Shown here: piece by piece, positions 11,520 through 23,500 of the stretch
How the letters are laid out: each line of letters begins with the position of its first letter
Position numbering within the stretch: position 1 is the stretch's first letter
Source: Xanthostigma xanthostigma
Lineage: Eukaryota; Arthropoda; Insecta; Raphidioptera; Raphidiidae
Reading direction: 5' to 3'
Length of the DNA stretch: 64,000 bases
NCBI GenBank assembly: GCA_963575645.1
Contig: OY754466.1
Span: 43,060,001-43,124,000, forward strand
The notes under the pieces: model-generated
Told to the model about the DNA's origin: nothing
Databases searched by the model: none
What the model saw: the letters and a program-made list of their open reading frames with translations, nothing else
Position numbers and translations under genes: made by a program

Positions 11520-14500
11520 CTACAAAAAATGTTATCATTATTAGAAGCTCATTATAGTCCAAGAGACGGCTGCAAAAAATGTGTCGTCATAAGGTGGACG
11601 AACGAAAAAATTAGAGATGATAGTTAAGACTATAATTAAGAAAGATCGCTAAGGTTGCCTGCGAAAATCCTGCCGAAACAATGTTTTTTTAATTTGTTTA
11701 TCAGTTAATAGACCAGTGAAGTTAGCTTTTGACAAGGACAAAATTAACAACAGAAAACGAATGATGAAAAAAAAATAAAAACGAAAAACACGGTTTTTTC
11801 AATATTTCTTTGAATCTTTAAGGTTATGTGAAAAAGTTATATTCATAAAAGTTGTAGATCCTTTTAATACCTACAACATTGCCATACAACATTTTTCGAT
11901 TAGAGGTCAACTTTCGCCGGAAATAACGAAAAACCGCGTTTGACCCCTAAAACGCGCCCCCCACAGCCCTCCGGCCTTTAAATCATTTGAATTTTTGGTT
12001 TCTGTATTTCTGACGACAGTTTCTTCCCTTCCTCATCATTCGTTTTCTGTTATTAATTTTGTCCTTGTCAGAAGCTAACTTCACTGGTCTATTAACTGAT
12101 AAAGAAACTAAAAAAACATTGTTTCGGCAGGATTTTCGCAGGCAGCCTTAGCAATCTTTCTTAATTATGGTCTTAACTATCATCTCTAATTTTTTCGTTC
12201 GTCCACCTTATGACGACACATTTTCTGCAGCCGTCTCTTGGACTATTAGTATTCAAAATTATCAAATTTCGATAGGTGGTACGATTTCATTACCTGCGTC
12301 ATTTTATTTTTTTGTCCTTCCCACGTGAGTCGTTGATCGTAGAGCGGCTCCTGGTTAGTGCCGATATAGAACGCCTCCCAGTGTCTGTAGCTTCCCAGTC
12401 TCTTGGCAACGTGGAATATATGAAGCTCCTCAGTCGATGTCTTCGTGACGTTTTTTTGCCACTGGGTGGCGTTCGGTAGGTTGTGACACGAGCCGCACAC
12501 GTTTCGATGGAACCACACAGCGGTACCGTTGTTCAGCATTTGCACGAGACTCGCCTTATCGTCGGGCATTGTTGAATTGGCACTTATTTCAAAAACCGGA
12601 ATTACAAATATCTGTACAGGAAAAAAATAATCTCTGAAGGCTATAGTTCAGTTCGGAAATTGTAGGCAGTAACTAATACTTATAGTTTCACAATGCAATA
12701 CAAGCGGCACAGTTTTTAAGTCTGTACATGGACATACTTTGTATTGTTATAATAATAATAATAATACTTTATTCCACCCGGGACTGACGAGGCATTATAA
12801 GTGAAGTCATTTTACATTACAGCACCAATAACAATAAAACAAATGTTAAAATTAATATTATAAATAAACAAAACTAATTTTAAAATTTAACATTAAAAAA
12901 ATCTTGATTATAATAAAATTCGTTTTTAGTTAAAAAAATTTTTAGGGCTTTTTTATAAGCATTTAAGTTATTTGCATTTTTAATATTTGTGGGCAAATGA
13001 TTAAAAATTTTTAAACCCATATAATTGGGCCCTTTTTGTGATTGGGTGAGCCTATATCTTGGTAACAGGAATCTATTTAAATGTATTCTGGAATCATACA
13101 AATGATTTTCTGACTGTCTAACGAACAGGTTTTGGTTTTTATAAATGAATATCGATATTTCAAATATATAGAGGCAACACAACGTTAACAATTTTAATTT
13201 TCGAAATTTCCTCCGACATGATACATTTTGCTTACATTTCATTATAGTTCTTACTAGTCTTTTTTGCACCACGAACACTTGCTTGGCAGAACTAGAATTT
13301 CCCCAGAAAATTATGCCATATGCTATCAGCGATTGAGCATTTGCGTAATATACTTCTATTAGAGATGATATATTTAATATTGTTGACAATACGCGAAGTT
13401 GGTAGCAGACAATATTTAATTTTTTTATTATATATGCGCAGTGTATAGACCAGTCCAAGTGCTGATCTAAATGTAGCCCTAAAAACTTTGTATGTGTGAC
13501 CTGATTGAGATTTGAATGTTCAATAGTTAATTTATCTTGCTTTGCCGTTTCAATAAGCTTGAAGATTATTCTTAGTCATCGCAAGTCCGACCGAATAGTC
13601 ATTGACAAATATTTGTCTCTCAGCAGGATTGGCCGGCTACATAGTGGCCCAATGTACCTAATTAATAATCATAATAATGCGTTTAACATCCGTTTCCCGA
13701 CTTTATGTCATAACAGACTCCATTCACACCATTACTATTTTCCATCTATCATACTTCACGTTATTTTCTACATTTTTAACTTTTAATTAATATAGCAATG
13801 AGCTAATGATGGAATTTTTAGGACATTAGGATCAGGTAGGCAAATTTTGAGCACAGGAGTTTGACAAGTAATCAGCCATGGCTTTGAATAAGGAACCATC
13901 TCGATATTTATCTGAAATTATTGAGGGAAGCCATGAAAAACCCTAACCAGATAGCCGGTACAGGAGTTACCGTTTCTGGGCGAGAGACAGCAGGAAAAAG
14001 TCCAAGCCACATCTGCCCCCGCCGGGATTCGAACCCGGTACCTCCCGAAAGCGAGTCTAGTGCTCTCACCACTCGGTAATGTACCTAATTATTAAACTGA
14101 AAAGTGTAATCTATCAGCTCTTTATACACCGTTGATTTCACGCCGTTTCTCCTTCAAAGACGTTTGCATGCAGAAAGCAACAAAGTTAACCTTATCGCTA
14201 CAGCTTGCATCAATTATTCTGCTATACTTTACGATGTGACCAACACTCGCGATTTTTTTCCTTTCAACGAGAACGCGTTATCTGTTATGCCAGTCGATCA
14301 TTATCAAAAGCTGAACGCAACTTTAGCGTTACAGAACGTGAATGTCTTGCCGTTCTCTGGGCCGTCGAAAAACTTAGAGGATATCTCGAAGGCTATCATT
14401 TCACGGTTGTCACGGATCACCATTCATTGGTATGGCTCCACAATCTTAAAGATCCAACAGGAAGATTGGCACGTTGGGCTGTTCGCTTACAACAATACGA

Positions 14501-17500
14501 TTTTACTATCGTACATCGAAAGGGAAAGGAACACGTCGTCCCAGATTTGTTGTCTCGTTCAGTTCCTACGGTAGACCTTATCGAAGTCAATCAGATGGAC
14601 CAAGATCCTTGGTACAGTCGAATGATGGAGAAGGTTCGTGAAAACCCGATAGAATATCCGAATTGGCGTATTGATGGAATGCAACTTTATAAATTGATTT
14701 ATTCGAGACTGTTCGGTTTACAAACGGAGGAAGACTGTTGGAAAAGAGTTCTACCTCGCGGTTTACGACAGGAAGCGTTGCGTGAAACCCATGATCTTCC
14801 AACTGCCGGTCATCAAGGAGTGGTGAAGACAGTACAACGACTGTCGGAACTCTATTACTGGCCACAGATGCGTAGAGACACCGCTCGCTACATCAAATCC
14901 TGTAATACCTGTATTCAATACAAAGCAGAACAACGCCGACCCGTTGGTTTGATGGGAAGACGCGCCCGAGTCAACCGACCATGGCAGATGATCTCACTTG
15001 ATTTAATGGGACCCCTCCCTCGTTCCCCCAGGGGAAATGTCTATCTTTTGGTCGTCGCCGATTGTTTTTCAAAATTTCCTCTACTTTTCCCTTTACGTAA
15101 CGCTAACGCGAAACCGATAGCGAAACTAGTAGAAGACAATGTTTTCCTGATGTTCGGTGCCCCACAGTTCATTTTGGCTGATAACGGAGTACAGTTTCGC
15201 AGTCATGTTTTTACCTCTCTTGCTGAGCGCTATGATTCACGAATTCTTTTCAATGCGCACTACCATCCGCAAGCCAATCCCACGGAGCGTATCAATCGAG
15301 TGCTTAAGACTATGATGGCGTCATACGTCAAGGATCAACATAGTTTATGGGATGTGCATTTGTCAAAACTAGCCTGCGCGATTCGAGCTTCGAAACATGC
15401 AAGTACCGGATTGTCACCTTATTTCGTAAATTTTGGTAGAGAACTGATATTATCAGGGAAGTTGTATACTGACTTGGATGAAGACAATATAGATTTTGAT
15501 CCCCGTCCAGAACCCACAGAGCTGAACCAGTCGTTCCGTGAAATTTATAAAGAAGTAGCGATGAAACTAGACGCAGCATATGAAAAGAGTAAACGGATAT
15601 ACGACCTTCGTCGTCGAATCGTTTCTTACCAGGTTGGAGACTCGGTATATCGACGCAATTTCCCCATATCTGATGCCACACGTCAGTTTAGTGCAAAACT
15701 GGCTCCAAAGTTTATAGGTCCGTTCCGGGTAAAGAAAAGGATGTCATCGTGGACTTACGAACTGGAAGACCGAGACGGTCATGTTATTGGGGTTTGGCAT
15801 GCCAACGATTTAAAACCAGATACTGGTGATATTTAATTTAATTGAGTAAACACTTTAGGCTTTTAGTTTTTAGTTTTTTTTTTTTGGGTGTGTTTGGATC
15901 TTCTTTTGTGTCACATTTGTGTAGCATGACCTTAGTAGTATTTGGTTGTGTTAGACCCCGTGCGGTGACCGGGTTTAGAATAGTTCCGTGACACGTTCCG
16001 TCAGTCGTAAAAGGCGACCTGGTGAACATACACTATACCTCATTTTCTTTATCATATCTACACTCTTACTCATTGCACATTACACATAATGTTTCATTTC
16101 ATTTTGATTTTGATTTTTTTTTTTTTTTTGATTTTCCGACTCCTCATTTTAGATTTTCGTCGTGTTAATTGTCAGTATGTCTACTTCCGAGATTCAAGTG
16201 TTCGCTGACACGACAGGATGCCTATTAAAGATGATTTTTTTTGCAGTGTTGCATTTGGAAAAATTTGGTAGGGCTGAGCATTTGCTACTTTAAGTAGACC
16301 GGCGATGAGACGATATAAATGTCTCTAGGTCTATGACTTGGAATAACCCTTCCATTTTTTTTTTTTGATAATTTTTTTTTTTTTTTTGAGTGTTGAGCTG
16401 AGTATTTTACTCATAGCGTAGGTTTTTCTTTTGATGGATATCTTATGGTTTCCTAGGAATGACTGATCTGAATAGTTCACTCTCGGTTGATGTTGGTTGT
16501 TTTTGGGTATTATGTTGTTTTTCTTCCATGCGCAAGTTTCGTCAAGTTTGTGGTTTATATATTTTTTTTCTTTTGGGACTAGTTATCTTTTCACGTGTCA
16601 CTAGGACTAGAGTACCGTTGATGGGCATGTGATGTCGTCCTCTTTTATAACTGTCGTTTCTTGAATTCGCATATTTTTTTGTATGGTTGTCGTGTATAGG
16701 ACATCATAGGTTTATCTCAGGAGTAGGTGTTTGTGATTGCAGACGTAAATTTTTTTTTTTTTTTTGTCGGAAATCCTTTTCTTTTGTACTTATTTTATCG
16801 TTACTTTATGAGTATTTCGGTGAAATCCTCACCACGTAAGGGGGGTGTTGTTACGTCGCAATTGACATAATTTTACAAGCTATGGTTTTGAGTGTGCTGT
16901 GATAGATTGACAAATCGAAACTAGTCATGGAACGACGATCATATATCACTGGGTTAATTGTCGATTTGTTGATGAATGGGTTTTTGTTTTAATGATGGTT
17001 GCGAGGGACGCGGAAAAAAAGTGTCAGCAGTTGTGGTTGAATTTTTGAATAAGGAAGTGTTACAGGAGACGCGTTGGAAAAGTTTGGTTGTTGGTTGTTG
17101 TGAATTATTGGTTTTAGTAGTTAAATGGTTTTTGCGAATAAATGGTTTTGTGGATTAATGTTTTGGTAATTTAATGGTTCTGATGTATTAATGGTTTTTG
17201 GTAAATGAATGGTTTTGTGGATAAATGTTTTGGTGAATTACTGGTTCTGATGGATTAATGGTTTTGTGAGAAACGTTGTTTTGGCTGTACATTATAAATG
17301 TATGTGACATTTTCCGGAGACGCTAATTATTCCCTTTGAAGATATCGAGTCGTGGGTAGATGTTACTTGAAAGATATTACGAGTGAATTTGACCACCCAG
17401 GTATTCGTAAATAAATAAGGTACAATTTTCTTTTCTTTTTGTTTTTAACAGTGAAAGTATGGATTAATAATTCGCGAATTTTAGTGACTTAATATTGAAT

Positions 17501-20500
17501 ATATTACGTGGAACAAAAACAATATTAATTATTATTTTCAACAGATATGTACGTTTCCATAGTTACTAAACTATTGTGTTAATAATTTCACGTCTTGTCC
17601 TATTTTATTGTGTATTTTTTTTTATAGCCTATTTTTTTAAGTTATCTGAGGCCCATCTTATAAGTGGTCCAGTTCCTTAACGTTTCGTACAGCTTTCAGA
17701 ATTTATGAACTAGTGCCCGACTGTAAAATTGGCTTTAGATTTTATCTGAATTTTGTACTATATATATAATTTTTTTTATTTGGTAATTCATTTGATATTT
17801 GATGATTTCGTTAGTGGCCACGTACGAATTAATTTTAAGAATGCACAATATCTAATCGTGTATCATATCTTACCTTAAAAGTGATATTTCACTTACGTTC
17901 ACTAAATTTTATTGATCTATTAATATTATATCCACCGTTTTATTCAATACTAATCTTTTGACTATCATATTATCAAATTGTTAATTGTTAAGAGAATCTT
18001 TCACTAGGTTGATGTTCCTTTATTTTATTATTACTATTAAATTCATTTTGGTAAAGTTTGTGTTTTATTTGGTCAAATTCACGAATACAGTCTACAGGTG
18101 AAGCCAACATCTGTTGGATTGTTTAAAAACAGAGGAATTTTGGCTTGGCGCCCTATAGAATCACAAATTAAAGCTTTACACTCCCTCTTGGGTAGCTTTT
18201 TCCTCTGTGATATTTGACACCACCAACATCGGTAAGTACGTAGTCATTAAGGTTAATTTTGTGTCGGTATTATTTTATCGAACCCCCCCCACAGCGCCGA
18301 CGAGCTACGGCGGGCCTCGTAGGATTTGTTTGTGAGACCGGAAATAGTGGTCGTCACAATTTGGCGCCCAACGTGGGGCCTATTAAAGTGGGCTCTATAT
18401 GTAGAATTTCCTTTTGTTGCGTCAGTTATAGTTCCCTTTTTGGTTTTGGTTGTTATTGGTGATTGTTTGGGTACTTTTGCTTTGATTGTACCAGTAGCTT
18501 TGCATATAGATATAATTTTGTATTATTAATATTTTTTTTTAACTTCGTATTCGTTTATTACTTTTAAAACGCGATGGATATAAATCGTTTACTTAAACCG
18601 GAGTTGCAATCCGCATTGAATTCACGCGGTATAAACGGAGAAGGTACGGTAGAGGTATTGCGGAAACGGTTGCGTAGTGCACTTCAGCTGGAGGAAAGTG
18701 GGTATGTATTTATGCACACTGAAGTTCCCCTCACGGCACTGGAAATTACCGCCTTCCAACGTGCTGTAGCAGATCTACGAAGACAAGTGGAAAGTAGTTC
18801 GGGATCTATGTTAGATTACCTTACTCGAAAGACTGAACTCGATGACTTACAGCGCAGACTGCGTTCATATACGATTTTCGGCGATTTGGCAGAAAAATAT
18901 CGTCAGGACCTTCAAGACTTAGTTGATGTTACTCGCGTTTCTTTGGATGAGAAATTTTCTTGTCAACCACCTGTTACAGGAGAGACACTTGTACGAAATC
19001 CAGAGACCTCATTGATAGACTTTACAACTATGGGCGACACGACCAACACGAGTTCCCCACGCGGCCCTTCACTACGTCATTCACCGACCGAATATTCACC
19101 TCTACGGAACAATACAACATGTCCTGAACGAGTTTTGGATAGTAACGGTACACAAGAACCACCTGCAATGTATGGACGTACGATGCTCAGAGACTCGTCT
19201 AGACAACCCTCTTTTGGACCACCTGAGTTGCCATTTTACGAGCGCATAAGGTCAACACCTGTTTGTCACTGGAACGTGTCTTTTGATGGCGAACCCCAGT
19301 CTGTAAGCGTTAGCGCGTTCATCGAACATGTCCGGGAATTGCAAAAGGCCCGACACGTTTCCGATCATGAACTTTTTATTTCCGCATCCGATCTCTTCAG
19401 GGGCAAAGCACTTATCTGGTTTCGAGCCAATCGCGGCAAGTTTGTTTGTTGGAGAGACATTGAAATCGCTTTACGCACGACGTTTCTACCTCCTAATTAT
19501 GATTTCCGACTTATGAAGGAAATCCAAGATCGTACCCAAGGTCCTGATGAACCGGTTGCCGTGTTTGTTGCAGTCATGGAGAACATGTTTAATCGTCTGT
19601 CGATAGTTCCGTCCGAAGATTTTATGTTGAGTACCATTCGGCGGAACCTTCATCCGTCATATACTACTCAATTAAGTTTAGTTCCAATCGTTTCTCTTGA
19701 CCAATTGGTCGCATATGGCCGCAGACTTGAAGAAACGAAATATCTAGTAGAAGACTACCATCCTCCACCCCCAGCTCGGTCTACTTTGGAACCGGATCTT
19801 GCATACGAAAGACGCCCCGCTCGTACTATGCCGAAGTTGAACACTAGCTATGATGTGGAGTTGGCTGTTGTTTCCCAAGTGAGGTGCTGGAATTGTTCAC
19901 AACTAGGACATGTAGCTCGTCTTTGTAGAGAGCCTTGCAGACTGCATTGTTTCCGATGTGGAAAAGCAGGCGTTTTTACACGACAGTGTTGCGCTGATTC
20001 CACCAGAAACGTAGAAATACCTACGTGTTCACAACAAACGACTTCGGGAAACTTACCCGAGGACGTATAGATGGTCGACTAGACGCCCCAGATTATCATA
20101 CCCGACCAACGATAGAAAAACAGGCGGAGACGGTTTCGGTGAATTTTGTTTTTGATTCGACGTCTCCCGACGAACGACCTCATTTAAAAGTTCTGTTGTA
20201 CGGTCATCCGATCGTCGGCCTCCTCGATTCTGGCGCGAGTCGAACTATTATCGGAGCCGCCGGTATTCCCCTTTTACGTGATCTCGGGGTAAAGGTCAAC
20301 AAAACTGAACAACAAGTTCAAACCGCAGATGGTCAACATTGTCTCTGCTCTGGTTCAGCTACTGTCATATTTTCATTAGAAGACCGCGAACGGACACTTG
20401 AAGTACTGATCGTCCCACGAATACGACATCGATTAGTACTAGGAGTGGACTTCTGGCGTGCGATGGGTATTGTTCCTGACGTCGTCAAACAACAATGGAA

Positions 20501-23500
20501 TTTTGTCGAAGTTGGTGGTATCTCTCACTCGAATGATCCTCCACTTGGACATCTCAGTGTCCAACAAAAACGGAAGCTAGACCGAATCACCAATAAGAAC
20601 TTCGCACGTATGGGAGATAAATTAGGTTGTACGACTTTAGTAGAACACGTGATCGAGACTACTTCAACCCCGATCAAACAGCGGTATTACCCCACTAATC
20701 CAAAGATCCAAGAATATATCGATCAAGAATTAAAGAAAATGTTGGAAGCCGGTGTAGTTGAATCGTCCAATAGTGCGTGGTCATTTCCCATCCTTCTTGT
20801 ACGGAAGAAAACTGGAGATTATCGTTTTGTGGTCGATTTCCGTAAACTCAATTCAGTTACCAAACGTGATGCTTACCCCCTACCTTTCGTATCTTCAATT
20901 CTCGATAAATTGAAAGGGGCTAAATATCTATCGTCTTTAGACTTAAAATCAGCTTATTGGCAAGTCCCTCTTTCTCCAACTAGTAAAGAATTGACGGCTT
21001 TTACCATTCCTGGTCGTGGCCTCTTCCAGTTTAGTCGTATGCCGATGGGTTTACACAATTCCGCCGCTACGTGGCAGAGATTGATGGATCGCGTCTTAGG
21101 CGCTGAACTTGAGCCCCATGTCTTTGTTTATCTCGATGATATTGTCATCGCGACATCGGACTTCGAGACGCATGTTAAAGTTCTCGAGGATGTGTTTAAC
21201 CGTTTAATTCAGGCTGGATTAACCCTCGGACGCGATAAGTGCAAGTTTTGCATGCCTGAGCTTAAATATCTAGGATATGTAGTCAATCGATCAGGCCTAA
21301 ATGTCGATCCAGACAAGGTATCCGCTATTATTGACGTTCCGATTCCCAAGACAGTTACCGAAGTACGTCGCTTTTTAGGTATGGCTTCGTGGTACCGTCG
21401 CTTCATTCCCAATTTTTCTACAACCATCGCTCCTCTTACGTCCCTTCTCAAAAAGAATTCAAAATTCGTTTGGTCAGAAGTCTGTACACTCGCTTTCGCG
21501 AAACTGAAAAATCACCTTGTGTCAGCACCAATTCTGAATTGCCCAGATTTCACGTTACCGTTTGTGCTTCAGACCGATGCTTCGGCTTTCGGTGTCGGCG
21601 CCGTTCTGACACAGCCTCATACAAATGGAGAACGCGTTATCTGTTATGCCAGTCGATCATTATCAAAAGCTGAACGCAACTTTAGCGTTACAGAACGTGA
21701 ATGTCTTGCCGTTCTCTGGGCCGTCGAAAAACTTAGAGGATATCTCGAAGGCTATCATTTCACGGTTGTCACGGATCACCATTCATTGGTATGGCTCCAC
21801 AATCTTAAAGATCCAACAGGAAGATTGGCACGTTGGGCTGTTCGCTTACAACAATACGATTTTACTATCGTACATCGAAAGGGAAAGGAACACGTCGTCC
21901 CAGATTTGTTGTCTCGTTCAGTTCCTACGGTAGACCTTATCGAAGTCAATCAGATGGACCAAGATCCTTGGTACAGTCGAATGATGGAGAAGGTTCGTGA
22001 AAACCCGATAGAATATCCGAATTGGCGTATTGATGGAATGCAACTTTATAAATTGATTTATTCGAGACTGTTCGGTTTACAAACGGAGGAAGACTGTTGG
22101 AAAAGAGTTCTACCTCGCGGTTTACGACAGGAAGCGTTGCGTGAAACCCATGATCTTCCAACTGCCGGTCATCAAGGAGTGGTGAAGACAGTACAACGAC
22201 TGTCGGAACTCTATTACTGGCCACAGATGCGTAGAGACACCGCTCGCTACATCAAATCCTGTAATACCTGTATTCAATACAAAGCAGAACAACGCCGACC
22301 CGTTGGTTTGATGGGAAGACGCGCCCGAGTCAACCGACCATGGCAGATGATCTCACTTGATTTAATGGGACCCCTCCCTCGTTCCCCCAGGGGAAATGTC
22401 TATCTTTTGGTCGTCGCCGATTGTTTTTCAAAATTTCCTCTACTTTTCCCTTTACGTAACGCTAACGCGAAACCGATAGCGAAACTAGTAGAAGACAATG
22501 TTTTCCTGATGTTCGGTGCCCCACAGTTCATTTTGGCTGATAACGGAGTACAGTTTCGCAGTCATGTTTTTACCTCTCTTGCTGAGCGCTATGATTCACG
22601 AATTCTTTTCAATGCGCACTACCATCCGCAAGCCAATCCCACGGAGCGTATCAATCGAGTGCTTAAGACTATGATGGCGTCATACGTCAAGGATCAACAT
22701 AGTTTATGGGATGTGCATTTGTCAAAACTAGCCTGCGCGATTCGAGCTTCGAAACATGCAAGTACCGGATTGTCACCTTATTTCGTAAATTTTGGTAGAG
22801 AACTGATATTATCAGGGAAGTTGTATACTGACTTGGATGAAGACAATATAGATTTTGATCCCCGTCCAGAACCCACAGAGCTGAACCAGTCGTTCCGTGA
22901 AATTTATAAAGAAGTAGCGATGAAACTAGACGCAGCATATGAAAAGAGTAAACGGATATACGACCTTCGTCGTCGAATCGTTTCTTACCAGGTTGGAGAC
23001 TCGGTATATCGACGCAATTTCCCCATATCTGATGCCACACGTCAGTTTAGTGCAAAACTGGCTCCAAAGTTTATAGGTCCGTTCCGGGTAAAGAAAAGGA
23101 TGTCATCGTGGACTTACGAACTGGAAGACCGAGACGGTCATGTTATTGGGGTTTGGCATGCCAACGATTTAAAACCAGATACTGGTGATATTTAATTTAA
23201 TTGAGTAAACACTTTAGGCTTTTAGTTTTTAGTTTTTTTTTTTTGGGTGTGTTTGGATCTTCTTTTGTGTCACATTTGTGTAGCATGACCTTAGTAGTAT
23301 TTGGTTGTGTTAGACCCCGTGCGGTGACCGGGTTTAGAATAGTTCCGTGACACGTTCCGTCAGTCGTAAAAGGCGACCTGGTGAACATACACTATACCTC
23401 ATTTTCTTTATCATATCTACACTCTTACTCATTGCACATTACACATAATGTTTCATTTCATTTTGATTTTGATTTTTTTTTTTTTTTTGATTTTCCGACT

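Noticed and set aside
14164..14574. 136-codon ORF, plus strand
   Set aside because: Shadow frame over the truncated pol; the same residues recur over the full pol at 21625-21933.
14205..15836. A 543-aa open frame with RNase H and integrase as a gene of its own
   Set aside because: It is the 3' part of the Ty3/Gypsy pol. The first 21 codons come from unrelated flanking DNA, so it is a truncated copy.
21625..21933. 102-codon ORF inside pol
   Set aside because: Shadow frame of pol.
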